Origin: Bacteroidota bacterium | GTDB lineage: Bacteria; Bacteroidota; Bacteroidia; Chitinophagales; BACL12 | Direction: 5' to 3' | Assembly (NCBI GenBank): GCA_016718035.1 | Contig: JADKEK010000006.1 | Location: forward strand, 62,001 to 126,000 | Length of the DNA: 64,000 bases | Shown: piece after piece, positions 10,334-18,879 of the stretch | How positions within the stretch are numbered: the stretch's first letter is position 1 | Layout: each line of letters starts with the position of its first letter | Program-made: the position numbers and the translations under genes | The notes under the pieces: model-generated | What the model saw: only the letters and a program-made list of their open reading frames with translations | The model's database searches: none | Told to the model about the DNA's origin: nothing

Positions 10334-11674
10334 ATGAAAAAATCATTATATAAATATTTAACACTGAGTTTAATTATTGTGTCAGTTGCTTCTTGTGAAG
10401 ATATACTGAACCTTGAACCTGCTCAGAGCTTAAGTAATGAAACTGCCCTGGACAACGACGAAGGGGTTAAACAGGCATTAATTGGTGCATACGATAATAT
10501 GTCTCAAACTTCTTTATTAGGAGGTGAATTAATGCGTAACGCTGAATTATACGGCGCCGATAATGAAATTTTATGGGTGGGAACATATACCGCACCACGT
10601 GAAATTTTTAATCGTGACATCTTAAATACCAATGGCGATGTATTGGATTTATGGACAGATGCTTATGAAGTAATCAATTCTTGCAACAATGTAATTAATG
10701 CATTGGATGTTGTTGTAGCTGCCGACCAAAATCGCGTTCGCGGTGAAGCTTTGGCTTTAAGAGCATGGGCGCATTTTGAATTGACTCGTATGTTTGGCCA
10801 ACAATATGAAGCTGGGATCGATAATACACAATTAGCAGTTCCGCTAATTTTAATTCCTACTTTAGCATTTGGCGATAATGTTGATGTTACGCGTAATACT
10901 GTTGAAGAATGTTATAATCAGGTAATTACCGATTTAACAGAAGCTGAATCATTATTACCTGAAAGTAATGATGTATTCATCAATAAATATACCGCTGCCG
11001 CTTTACTTGCTCGTGTGTATTTACAAAAAGCAGATTATGCTGCTGCACGTGATGCGGCTAACCGAGTAATTGCATCCGGCGACTATGAATTGAATAACAC
11101 TTATGCAGAATGTTTTGCACAAGATGATCCAACAGATGAAGATATTTTCAGCGCTGAAAATTCAGAATTAGATAATAGTAATGTAATGGTTACTTATTTC
11201 GCAATCAACGATTTTGGCGGACGTGCTGATATCGAAATTGAAGAAAGTCACCTCGCTTTATATGATGATTTGGATGCTCGTAAGGCAATGTTTTTTGTTG
11301 ATGGTGATGCTACTTTTACATCAAAATTCAATAACGAATTCGGCAATCTGAGTATCATACGTTTAGCTGAAATGTATTTAATTCGTGCAGAATGTAATTC
11401 TCGTTTAGGAACTGCAATTGGAGCTGAACCTGTTGATGATTTTAATATGGTGCATACCAGAGCAGGTTTACCAGCAGAAGGTGCCGTTGCACTTGATGAT
11501 ATTCTTTTAGAACGTAGATTGGAACTTGCTTTAGAAGGATTTAAAGTGCATGATATCAAACGTTTGAAAGGAACAATCAGCGTTATGAATTACAATGACC
11601 CTAAAATGATTTATCCTATTCCTGTATCTGAAATAGAAATTAACCCACTTCTGGAGCAAAATCCGGGATATTGA
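10334..11674 (+). CDS. SusD/RagB-family nutrient-binding lipoprotein
   Basis: 446 residues. Lipoprotein signal with lipobox SVASC (Cys21) followed by EDILNLEPAQSLSNETAL, the standard SusD opening. TPR-like helices (ALALRAWAHFELTRMFG; YTAAALLARVYLQKADYAAA) and the C-terminal RLAEMYLIRAEC ... ERRLELALEGFKVHDIKRL block are characteristic. It pairs with the SusC transporter 35 bp upstream and forms its surface lid. The length is at the short end for SusD proteins (about 450-600), suggesting a small substrate-binding insert. A strong terminator follows, so SusC-SusD is a two-gene unit. Confidence 0.96.
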   Translation: MKKSLYKYLTLSLIIVSVASCEDILNLEPAQSLSNETALDNDEGVKQALIGAYDNMSQTSLLGGELMRNAELYGADNEILWVGTYTAPREIFNRDILNTNGDVLDLWTDAYEVINSCNNVINALDVVVAADQNRVRGEALALRAWAHFELTRMFGQQYEAGIDNTQLAVPLILIPTLAFGDNVDVTRNTVEECYNQVITDLTEAESLLPESNDVFINKYTAAALLARVYLQKADYAAARDAANRVIASGDYELNNTYAECFAQDDPTDEDIFSAENSELDNSNVMVTYFAINDFGGRADIEIEESHLALYDDLDARKAMFFVDGDATFTSKFNNEFGNLSIIRLAEMYLIRAECNSRLGTAIGAEPVDDFNMVHTRAGLPAEGAVALDDILLERRLELALEGFKVHDIKRLKGTISVMNYNDPKMIYPIPVSEIEINPLLEQNPGY

Positions 11675-11709
11675 GGTAAACTCATAATACGTTAGAAATC
11701 AAATTGTAA

Positions 11710-11740
11710 CGAGCTGGCTTTGGCCGGCTCGTTTTTTTTT
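11710..11740 (+). terminator. Rho-independent terminator after susCD
   Basis: A GC-rich 9-bp stem (CGAGCTGGC with GCCGGCTCG, one G-U) and TTTG loop are followed by nine T residues. It lies 36 bp after the SusD stop codon. Confidence 0.93.
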
Positions 11741-11795
11741 GTGAATTGCCCAGCACTTTGAAATTAGATATATTTTACTACTAAAATACGGTTTA

Positions 11796-11977
11796 TGTGA
11801 CATGGTTACAAAGTCTGTAAACCCTAAAAACATCGCATAAATTCACATTTTAAACCAAAAAGTTGTCAAATTTAGGTGTAAATGTGACATGTATTTTGAT
11901 TTGTAGTTAATCAAACCTTAGAATTATTAAAGTATTTGTTTATTTTTAGATAGAAATATATTAGTTCACATTTTAAA
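11796..11977. promoter_or_regulatory. Intergenic repeated motifs upstream of the small secreted gene pair
   Basis: Two copies of TGTGACATG (11796-11804, 11883-11891) and two of TTCACATTTTAAA (11842-11854, 11965-11977) lie in the 249-bp gap before the gene at 11989. TGTGA/TCACA are Crp-family half-site words, but the spacing does not form a standard TGTGA-N6-TCACA palindrome. A regulator-binding region is possible. Confidence 0.35.
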
Positions 11978-11988
11978 TTATTGCCTAG

Positions 11989-12363
11989 ATGAAAAGATTA
12001 ATTCTACCCGTGCTCCTCGCAGCAGGTATGTTGTTATCCGCAGAAGGATATGGACAACAAGCAGTTAAAGTTGACCAGAATTTTAATATTCAGTTGACTG
12101 AAGATTTACTGCAACAAAAATTCGTTCAGCTTGATATTTCAGGTTTGAGTTTTAAAGATGAAGCAACTGCAACCAAGTATTTTAACTCCATTGAAAACAA
12201 CCTTGTTGAATTCGTATTAAATTATGAAGCAAAAACGGCAACCATGATGTTATATCCTGACCGTTTAGGTAAATTCACTTACACGTTGGAAGATTGGAAT
12301 AAATACATTGCTACTATGTCGCAACGTTGTTCATCTAATTACAATTCATTTTTAAACCAATAA
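11989..12363 (+). CDS. Small secreted protein of unknown function
   Basis: 124 residues with a signal peptide (MKRLILPVLLAAGMLLSAEG, then YGQQ). The mature part is about 100 residues, mixed alpha/beta, containing an EDLLQQKFVQLDISGLSFKD segment and a C-terminal Ser/Asn-rich tail with one Cys. It has no lipobox and no sorting domain. I do not recognise a family. It lies 13 bp upstream of a T9SS-sorted protein, so the two are probably one transcript; it may assist, accompany or modify that cargo, which is inference from position only. Confidence 0.75.
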   Translation: MKRLILPVLLAAGMLLSAEGYGQQAVKVDQNFNIQLTEDLLQQKFVQLDISGLSFKDEATATKYFNSIENNLVEFVLNYEAKTATMMLYPDRLGKFTYTLEDWNKYIATMSQRCSSNYNSFLNQ

Positions 12364-12376
12364 TAAACTGAAACTT

Positions 12377-13657
12377 ATGAAAAAGACGTATATAAAAATT
12401 TCGGCTGCAGCAATGCTAATTATTGGTTCAGCTACACTATCAAACGCACAAATTGTTGGCGGTGTTTCTTACTTAAAAGGTAAATGGGTAGAAGTAGCCA
12501 TTTCTGATTGTGGAACTTATACTTCAGCAGCTGATGGAGTTGTTGTTGCGGCTCCAGGCACTTATCATGAAAACAATCTTGATGGTTCTTTAGGCTTTAC
12601 AAATGACGTTACACAAGATGGTTGGGACTTAGGTGTTCCGGATCAGTGTGGTGATTATATTATACCGGGTTCACCTGAAGATGGTTTCGCTATTCAAATA
12701 GGAACAGGTGCTATTAATGGTAACGTTCAACCTTATTGTTCTAATCCTTCAGTAGGTTTTACCGATTTTCCTGCATTTGCCGGTGGTAACGTTACTAATA
12801 CAAACACTGGAGCAGTTAGAAGAAGTTTATGGCAAGGAACCAATGAAGATTTAGGTTTGGCTGTTGCACAAACAACATATTTTCTAAGCAAAAAACAAGC
12901 TATTTTAAGTATCGTTGATATTTGTAATGGTGGCGATGCTTTGACTGATGTTTATTATGCAAGAAATGCCGATCCGGATAATGACCAAATAAATACAGGT
13001 GATTTTACTACTAATAACAATTCAGCAAAACAATATGCTACACATGGTTATTCACAAGTAAGTGCATCTAGCTCTACAGGCTCTCCTTGTTACATGAGTT
13101 ATGTAACCGGTGACTCTCGTGGTAAAGTTTCTCATGGTAGTTTCTCTATGGGTTCTCCAAACGATATGTGGAATGGTGTTGGTGGTTATGTTACTACCCC
13201 TGGTGCAGTTGTAGCAGATGAAGCTATTCAGGTATCTTTCAAAATTGATTCACTCGCTCACAACGATTGTGCATGCGTTGCCTATAGCACCGTATTTACA
13301 CCATCAGGTGTTGCCGATCAGGTTGCTTTAAGTAATTCTGCTTGTGCTACTTTAGGAACACTTGCTCGTTATGGCGATGATGTAGTTGCTGACTATTTAG
13401 ATAACCCAACTTATTTTTTAAATAATCAAATGTTGGTTTATCCAAACCCATCTAACGGTAACTTCACTTTAAATTTATTCGAAATTGAAGATGCTACAAT
13501 TACTGTTGTAAATACAACAGGACAAGTAGTTTATTCAACTACAGGTGCTAGCGATTTCGTTGGTATCACACTCGAAAATTTAACTCCGGGTTTATACTTT
13601 GTAAATGCTGAATATGGTAATGGTAAAAAAATTACTAAATCAGTAGTTATCGAATAA
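12377..13657 (+). CDS. T9SS-sorted secreted protein of unknown function
   Basis: 426 residues. Signal peptide (MKKTYIKISAAAMLIIGSAT, then LSNAQ) and a ~320-residue Gly/Asn/Asp-rich beta region containing several Cys pairs. Motifs such as GYSQVSASSSTGSPCYMSYV and an NDCACVAYSTVF segment are visible. The last ~75 residues are a T9SS type A CTD (MLVYPNPSNGNFTLNLFEIE ... LENLTPGLYFVNAEY ... KSVVIE). It is therefore exported and released or anchored at the surface. No catalytic motif is recognisable. It is co-directional with, and 13 bp from, the 124-residue secreted protein. Confidence 0.88.
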   Translation: MKKTYIKISAAAMLIIGSATLSNAQIVGGVSYLKGKWVEVAISDCGTYTSAADGVVVAAPGTYHENNLDGSLGFTNDVTQDGWDLGVPDQCGDYIIPGSPEDGFAIQIGTGAINGNVQPYCSNPSVGFTDFPAFAGGNVTNTNTGAVRRSLWQGTNEDLGLAVAQTTYFLSKKQAILSIVDICNGGDALTDVYYARNADPDNDQINTGDFTTNNNSAKQYATHGYSQVSASSSTGSPCYMSYVTGDSRGKVSHGSFSMGSPNDMWNGVGGYVTTPGAVVADEAIQVSFKIDSLAHNDCACVAYSTVFTPSGVADQVALSNSACATLGTLARYGDDVVADYLDNPTYFLNNQMLVYPNPSNGNFTLNLFEIEDATITVVNTTGQVVYSTTGASDFVGITLENLTPGLYFVNAEYGNGKKITKSVVIE

Positions 13658-13676
13658 TATCCGATTAACTTTTATA

Positions 13677-13704
13677 AAGCGCATTCATTTTTATGAATGC
13701 GCTT
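13677..13704. terminator. Bidirectional terminator between convergent genes
   Basis: A perfect 12-bp stem (AAGCGCATTCAT with ATGAATGCGCTT) has a TTTT loop and a T-rich tail on the plus strand. It separates the T9SS cargo gene (ends 13657) from the converging DUF4846 gene (ends 13707). Confidence 0.92.
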
Positions 13705-13706
13705 TT

Positions 13707-14561
13707 TTATTTCCACCTGTATAACTGATCTACAGTAAAATCAAATTGTGGTGTAATAACATTTGCTTCCGGAATGGTATACCAAGGGTTCTGATGTTTT
13801 GCTTCTAAATTCACCAACACTTCAATTTCCTGCGCCGGTGTAAATCCCTGTGCGGTAAGAAATAATTTTTCACCTGTAGCATCATTTTGACAAACATCTA
13901 ATACGATAACTACATGCCCGGGAAATCCGGGATATATAAATAAATCGCCGGGTGCTATTTCCTGAATTGGCCTTTTGATAAGTTCTTCAGACAACGAAAA
14001 TGAACCGGCATACATATACACCAAATCTAAATAGTCTAAAAATGTGTCGTAGCCATAGTCCTTTAATTTTGAAGGATACCACACGGCCTTTTCACCCTCA
14101 AATCGCATTCTAAAACCTTCGGCATATTTTACGTATGCACATGATTGTCCGTTTGTGAAATTGAATCGCATTTTGTCGTATTGTTTAGTGGCATATAAAT
14201 ATTCTGCATAAAGTCTAATCCCGCTATCGGCGCATTGTTGTAAATCTTTATTGCGAATGGGCATATCTATAACTCCGCAATGCACCATTACCTGTTTAGC
14301 CTTGCCATTATATAATTGAACATCTGTGCCATGTGGCTTTAATTTTAAATTCCTTAAAAATGTGGCAAAACTATTAGACTCGGCTACTGTTCTCGAATAC
14401 CCTTCAGGACATTTTATCCGGGTTTGTAAGGTAGTTCCGGAAGTGTCTATTAATGCTTCATTAATTGATGCTTTTGTAATACCCGCTTTTATCAGCAATT
14501 TATTTTTACAGGAAATAGCTGATACACTGATTAAAATAATGAATAAGAGTTTTATTTTCAT
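13707..14561 (-). CDS. DUF4846-family lipoprotein
   Basis: 284 residues. Signal with lipobox SAISC (Cys18). The body matches DUF4846 as I know it: GYSRTVAESNSFATFLRNLK, then LKPHGTDVQLYNGKAK, a C-terminal GDLFIYPGFPGHVVIVLDVC block and QGFTPAQEIEVL. The family's biochemical role is not established; the GHVVIVLDV segment recalls NlpC/CHAP-like catalytic His surroundings, but no convincing Cys-His pair is assigned. It starts 6 bp after the stop of an L,D-transpeptidase gene on the same strand, so a shared role in the cell envelope is a reasonable inference. Confidence 0.88.
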   Translation of the reverse strand: MKIKLLFIILISVSAISCKNKLLIKAGITKASINEALIDTSGTTLQTRIKCPEGYSRTVAESNSFATFLRNLKLKPHGTDVQLYNGKAKQVMVHCGVIDMPIRNKDLQQCADSGIRLYAEYLYATKQYDKMRFNFTNGQSCAYVKYAEGFRMRFEGEKAVWYPSKLKDYGYDTFLDYLDLVYMYAGSFSLSEELIKRPIQEIAPGDLFIYPGFPGHVVIVLDVCQNDATGEKLFLTAQGFTPAQEIEVLVNLEAKHQNPWYTIPEANVITPQFDFTVDQLYRWK

Positions 14562-14567
14562 GTGATA

Positions 14568-15164
14568 TTATTGCACAATTTCAATTTGAGTCCCGGTTTG
14601 AACAGATGCAAAAATTTCTCTGATATGTTCATTCTTTAATGAGATACATCCCGCTGTCCAATCCTCATTATTATCTATCCATTCATCTTTTCCTTCAGGA
14701 ACACCATGAATACCAATTTCTCCGCCGATTTCTGCATTATGATTAATACGCCCTTGCTTTTTGGCGTCATTGTGTTTCACATAACTTGCTTCCGTTGGAT
14801 AATTTACCCAAATAAATTTATCCCAGGATTTATGCGGATATAAATCTCTTATAGCAAACTTGCCTTCTGGTGTGCAGTTATCTCCTTGCTGTAATTTATC
14901 ATCTACAGGGTTACCTCCCAATACTACAGGATATGTTTTAAGTAGTTGATTGTTTGCATAAAGTTTTAATACCCGCTCCGATTTATCAATATAAATACGG
15001 GTTTGTGTTTTATCCAACTTTAATGAATCCATAATTTCACCTAATGGCATATCAGGCGATGCAGTTCTTTGTTGTGTTTCGCTTTGAAGTTGTTCGTTAT
15101 TGGGTTGGAAGGGCTTACAGGCATAACAGACAAAAAATACAATTATTGCAACCGCGGTTTTCAT
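14568..15164 (-). CDS. L,D-transpeptidase (YkuD domain) lipoprotein
   Basis: 198 residues from the ATG at 15164; a TTG nine codons upstream is possible but less likely. The N-terminus MKTAVAIIVFFVCYACKPF reads as a lipoprotein signal with Cys16. The YkuD catalytic signature is complete: IGIHG (His153), then WTAGCISLKN (Cys173) after about 20 residues. Such enzymes form 3-3 peptidoglycan cross-links or attach proteins to peptidoglycan, in the periplasm. It is followed closely by the DUF4846 gene, giving a two-gene envelope operon. At ~200 residues it is a minimal catalytic domain without a peptidoglycan-binding module. Confidence 0.92.
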   Translation of the reverse strand: MKTAVAIIVFFVCYACKPFQPNNEQLQSETQQRTASPDMPLGEIMDSLKLDKTQTRIYIDKSERVLKLYANNQLLKTYPVVLGGNPVDDKLQQGDNCTPEGKFAIRDLYPHKSWDKFIWVNYPTEASYVKHNDAKKQGRINHNAEIGGEIGIHGVPEGKDEWIDNNEDWTAGCISLKNEHIREIFASVQTGTQIEIVQ

Positions 15165-15254
15165 GGTTGCAATAACGTATTGTTTTGACAATTTATTTTG
15201 TTGACTAAAATGTATGAAAAGTCTCAGTCAAAATGCCTTTAAGTAATGGCTAAC

Positions 15255-15824
15255 TTAAAAATTGGTCATAAATATTTTGATGGCTAATGCCAAAGCAATC
15301 ACGCCAAAAAATTTAGTGATGGCATGTAAGGCAGTCTTGCCGATTTTTAATTCAATCCAGGTGGTTGAACGCAATACAAAGTACATAATAATCGAATTAA
15401 TGAGTACTGCAATTAATATATCATAAATAGAATACACACTGCGCATACTAATTAAAACAGTTAAAGTACCTGCACCAACTAGTAATGGAAATGCTATCGG
15501 AACTAAACTACCGGAAGCAGAACCTTCAGGGCTAGACTTGAAAATATGAATACCTAAAATCATTTCTAATCCCAATAAAAAAATAACAACCGAGCCGGCT
15601 AATGCAAACGATTGGGTATCGAGGCCAAGCAAGGATAAAATGGTATCACCTAAAAATAAAAAGGTAACCATTAAAACACCTGCAAAAATGGTAGTCTTAA
15701 CAGGTTGTAATACAATTCCTTTATTTTTCATAGAAATAATAACAGGAACATTACCCAACACATCAATAATGGCAAATAGGGTTAAACTAATAGTAATAAT
15801 ATCAGTAATGCTAATAGCAATCAT
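15255..15824 (-). CDS. MarC-family (UPF0056) integral membrane protein
   Basis: 189 residues with about six transmembrane helices. The opening ITDIITISLTLFAIIDVLGN, followed by VPVIISMKNKG, matches the MarC start (conserved Asp, Pro and Asn in TM1). The mid-protein SGSLVPIAFPLLVGAGTLTV contains the conserved P-LAGPG-like reentrant motif of the family, here PLLVGAGT. The family was once linked to multiple antibiotic resistance, but transport function is unproven. It stands alone, 90 bp downstream of the start of the envelope operon on the same strand. Confidence 0.9.
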   Translation of the reverse strand: MIAISITDIITISLTLFAIIDVLGNVPVIISMKNKGIVLQPVKTTIFAGVLMVTFLFLGDTILSLLGLDTQSFALAGSVVIFLLGLEMILGIHIFKSSPEGSASGSLVPIAFPLLVGAGTLTVLISMRSVYSIYDILIAVLINSIIMYFVLRSTTWIELKIGKTALHAITKFFGVIALALAIKIFMTNF

Positions 15825-15990
15825 AACAAAAGCTTAAAAAAGGTAATAAAAATGTGGATTGGTGTGTAAAAAGGAATACAATAATTAGCAGCAAGCTAAT
15901 GCAGACGAAAGCCAAGGATACTCATGAATCCCGATAGCATTGTTGTAGATATTTAATGTGAATTTCATCGCTGTAACAAAGGTATGAAGG

Positions 15991-16019
15991 AAAATCGGGA
16001 CTAAAAAGTTCCCGATTTT
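15991..16019 (-). terminator. Hairpin after the methionine-branch operon
   Basis: A perfect 10-bp inverted repeat (AAAATCGGGA / TCCCGATTTT) with a 9-nt loop lies 17 bp after the homoserine dehydrogenase stop on the minus strand. The T-rich 3' arm gives weak intrinsic-terminator character. Confidence 0.65.
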
Positions 16020-16035
16020 CAAAATATTGTAAGTT

Positions 16036-17250
16036 TTATAGCACAATCAGGTTGATATCCTCGTTTTTAACCCATTCCGATGCTATAATGGTCGCTAGAT
16101 TGATTATTCCTATGATATACTGTTGTTCCGTTGATTCGTATTTTTCTATTATTTCTATGAAGTCTGTTAATGGAACAATTGCCTGGTTTTTGCAACGCAC
16201 ATAGACTTTTAAATGTAAATTGTTATCGAGTGCTAATGTATCTGCAAATTTTAAATCATTTTGAGCCTGTTTGGCAAGCAACTGACTTGTTTTGCGATAT
16301 TCATACCGATAATCATAACTCAACGCAGAAATATCGCTCAAAACTGCAGAACCGGTGGGTGTGCTTCCAGCACCTTTGCCTACAAAAAATTGTTTATCCG
16401 CAAATGCACTTTCAACAATAACCCCATTGTACTCATTGTGAATATTGGTGAGCTGGGTATTGCCATTTACAAAATGGGGTAACACGTAGGCATATACGGC
16501 GTTATCTACTTTTCGGCATTTAGCTAACAACTTTATACTACTGTGTTTTTCTTTGGCATAATTAATATCAAAATCATTTATTCTGTTGATGCCAAAATTA
16601 AATATGTGCTCAGGTTGAATAAACAACCCAAAAGCATGTAATAATAAAATACACAACTTAAACTTGGGGTCAAAACCTTCAATGTCCATTGTCGGGTCTG
16701 TTTCTGCAAAGCCTAATTCCTGCGCTTCACTTAAAGCCTGAATAAAACTTTTATTTTCATTAAATATTTTGGTTAAGATGTAATTCGTAGAACCATTAAA
16801 AATCCCCTCTACACTATTCAATAAATCGTTGTCATAATATTCTTCCAGGTTTCTGATTATGGGTATACTCGCACAACATGCGCCTTCATATAGCAGCGGC
16901 ACCTGATATTGCTGTTGTAATGCATATAAGGTATTTAAATTATTGGCTATCATTTTTTTACTTGCACTAACTACTGCTTTGCCATTGCGTAATGCTGTAG
17001 ATACTATTTCAAATGCAGCATGTTCATCATTAATTAATTCTACAACAACATCTATTTCAGGATCAAACAAAATTTCATCTCTGTTGGTGGTGAAATAGTG
17101 AGCAGGTAAATTACGGGTTTTGGTCGCATCTTTAATTCCTATTTTTTTGATATGTACTTTTAGCCCTTGTGTTCGACTTAATACATCGTACAACCCTTGT
17201 CCAACACAACCAAATCCAAATACACCTATGGTTAAATTTTTTCTTTGCAT
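16036..17250 (-). CDS. hom: Homoserine dehydrogenase, stand-alone
   Basis: 404 residues from the ATG at 17250, which lies 10 bp after the preceding gene's stop; a longer frame would overlap that gene. The Rossmann motif GFGCVGQG is at residues 12-19. Also present are GSTNYILTKI and the catalytic-region block GFAETDPTMDIEGFDPKFKL. It reduces aspartate semialdehyde to homoserine. The C-terminal ~90 residues may be a degenerate regulatory domain. It is not fused to aspartokinase, unlike the bifunctional ThrA common in Bacteroidota. Its location behind a SAM riboswitch and a sulfhydrylase/lyase suggests it supplies homoserine for methionine. Confidence 0.93.
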   Translation of the reverse strand: MQRKNLTIGVFGFGCVGQGLYDVLSRTQGLKVHIKKIGIKDATKTRNLPAHYFTTNRDEILFDPEIDVVVELINDEHAAFEIVSTALRNGKAVVSASKKMIANNLNTLYALQQQYQVPLLYEGACCASIPIIRNLEEYYDNDLLNSVEGIFNGSTNYILTKIFNENKSFIQALSEAQELGFAETDPTMDIEGFDPKFKLCILLLHAFGLFIQPEHIFNFGINRINDFDINYAKEKHSSIKLLAKCRKVDNAVYAYVLPHFVNGNTQLTNIHNEYNGVIVESAFADKQFFVGKGAGSTPTGSAVLSDISALSYDYRYEYRKTSQLLAKQAQNDLKFADTLALDNNLHLKVYVRCKNQAIVPLTDFIEIIEKYESTEQQYIIGIINLATIIASEWVKNEDINLIVL

Positions 17251-17260
17251 GATAATTATT

Positions 17261-18436
17261 TTAATAAGTGAATTTATTTTGTTGCACTGTGCTGAAATTC
17301 TTTTCAAAAGCCAGTTGTAAATCCTGCACCAAATCTGCAGCCGCCTCAATTCCACAAGAAAGCCGAATTAATGAATCCTGAATCCCAGATTGTTTTCGTT
17401 TTTGTTCAGGAATTGATTTATGGGTCATACTTGCCGGATGGCATATTAAACTTTTTACGCCTCCTAAACTTTCTGCACATTTAAATAAATGGGTATTACT
17501 GCAAAATGTATTGGCATTGGCTACTTTATCATCTTTTAAACTAAAACTCACCACACCACCAAAATGCTGTTGTTGCCGCGTAGCAATCAGATGATTTTTG
17601 TGTGTTGGTAAACCTGGATAATATACTTTATCAACTAATTCATGGTCGCTTAAAAACCGCGCAACAGCCAGCGCATTGGCACTTGATTTTTCGATACGTA
17701 ATGGCAATGTTTCTATACCTCTGATAGTTAACCAACTGTCAAACGGACCTAAAATTCCACCGCTGGCATTTTGTATAAATTTAATTTTTTCGGCTAGTGC
17801 ATCTGTTTTTGTAACTACTAATCCCGCAATCACATCGCTATGTCCTGCCAGATATTTTGTACCTGAATGCACAATTATATCGGCGCCAATTAATAAGGGT
17901 TGCTGGGCAACAGGTGAAGCAAAAGTATTATCGACAACTACCAATGCACCGTACTGATGTGCGATATTGCATATAGCTTCAATATCCGAAATTTTTAAGG
18001 TAGGATTGGTTGGTGATTCTAGCCATACGAGTTTTGTATTAGCCGTGATGTTGTCAATTACATTGATAATTTCCGTTGTATCTACATAAGTTACTTTGAT
18101 ACCGAATTTTTCATAAACATGTGTAAACAAACGAAAAGCACCACCATAAATATCGTCTACTGCTAAAATTTCATCCCCGGTTTTTAATAATTTTAAAACA
18201 GCATCAATGGCTGCTAAACCACTGGCAAAAGCAAATCCTGCAGCACCATTTTCCAGTGTTGCTATTAAATCTTCCAAAACTTTTCTGGTTGGATTATTAC
18301 TGCGAGCGTAGTCGTATCCTTTATGGATGCCCGGACTTTCCTGCACATACGTTGCAGTTTGATAAATGGGAACTGAAATGGCTCCGGTAAGTTCATCTAC
18401 CGGAATGGCATGAATAATTGTTGTTTCTTTTTGCAT
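17261..18436 (-). CDS. Cys/Met-metabolism PLP enzyme (cystathionine gamma-synthase/beta-lyase or O-acetylhomoserine sulfhydrylase type)
   Basis: 391 residues from the ATG at 18436; an in-frame ATG 12 codons upstream adds no conserved sequence. Features include YDYARSNNPTRKVLEDLIA, the cofactor-contacting YGGAFRLF, VVVDNTFASPVAQQPLLIGA and the PLP lysine in VHSGTKYLAGHSDV (Lys194). The C-terminal SLGGVKSLICHPASMTH and IRLSCGIE complete the family pattern. Sequence alone does not separate cystathionine gamma-synthase, beta-lyase and sulfhydrylase activities. The SAM-I riboswitch in its leader makes a role in methionine synthesis very likely. It is the first gene of an operon with homoserine dehydrogenase. 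Confidence 0.94.
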   Translation of the reverse strand: MQKETTIIHAIPVDELTGAISVPIYQTATYVQESPGIHKGYDYARSNNPTRKVLEDLIATLENGAAGFAFASGLAAIDAVLKLLKTGDEILAVDDIYGGAFRLFTHVYEKFGIKVTYVDTTEIINVIDNITANTKLVWLESPTNPTLKISDIEAICNIAHQYGALVVVDNTFASPVAQQPLLIGADIIVHSGTKYLAGHSDVIAGLVVTKTDALAEKIKFIQNASGGILGPFDSWLTIRGIETLPLRIEKSSANALAVARFLSDHELVDKVYYPGLPTHKNHLIATRQQQHFGGVVSFSLKDDKVANANTFCSNTHLFKCAESLGGVKSLICHPASMTHKSIPEQKRKQSGIQDSLIRLSCGIEAAADLVQDLQLAFEKNFSTVQQNKFTY

Positions 18437-18566
18437 AATAAAGTGTTTTTTGATTTGAAAAAATTGTTTCAATCAGAAAACACTTATCAAAAATAATTTC
18501 TACCGGAAAGCTTCACGCACAGAGGTTCTAGCCTACAAATTAATTGTATGGTTCACCGATGGGCAT

Positions 18567-18597
18567 AAAAAAAGCTCACCGATAAATTGGCGAGCTT
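18567..18597 (-). terminator. Riboswitch-associated intrinsic terminator
   Basis: On the minus strand, AAGCTCGCC pairs with GGTGAGCTT (9 bp, one G-U) around an 8-nt loop, followed by a run of U residues. It sits between the SAM-I aptamer and the PLP-enzyme gene, where an expression-platform terminator is expected. Confidence 0.9.
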
Positions 18598-18619
18598 AAA
18601 TATCTTTTTTATCTCTCCA

Positions 18620-18718
18620 ACTTATCTGTCTGAAATTAGCACCTTCACAACAACGAGTTAAATTGTTATGGGTTGCCAAGGTATCGTAGGGTCAGTCCCT
18701 CCACCTTTCTTGATAAGT
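18620..18718 (-). promoter_or_regulatory. SAM-I (S-box) riboswitch aptamer
   Basis: The minus strand shows the S-box core in order: 5' P1 arm ACTTATC, AAGAAAGGTGGAGGGACTG, then ACCCTACGATACC, TTGGCAACC, a variable P3 hairpin, then AAGGTGCTAATTTC, and the closing GATAAGT arm. The conserved GGTGGAGGGACTG, GGCAACC and GGTGCTAATTTC segments are diagnostic. SAM binding should stabilise P1 and favour the downstream terminator, lowering expression of the PLP enzyme and homoserine dehydrogenase when methionine/SAM is abundant. Confidence 0.96.
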
Positions 18719-18738
18719 AATTTCTAAAGAACGTGATG

Positions 18739-18771
18739 CAAAGATATAATCAGCAAACTGACAATTACAAA
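18739..18771 (-). promoter_or_regulatory. Bacteroidota-type promoter of the SAM-regulated operon
   Basis: On the minus strand a TTTG (-33 type, 18771-18768) and TATCTTTG (-7 type, 18746-18739) are separated by 21 bp. The predicted start (~18734) is about 15 nt upstream of the riboswitch P1 stem, which fits. Confidence 0.75.
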
Positions 18772-18879
18772 TTTATTTTTAAAAAAAGTAAATGCGACAA
18801 CTTTTTCACAATAAAAAAATACCGTAATAATCTGACACTATATTAAGCTGTAAGTCGCGATAATACGCTCTTGTGTGTA

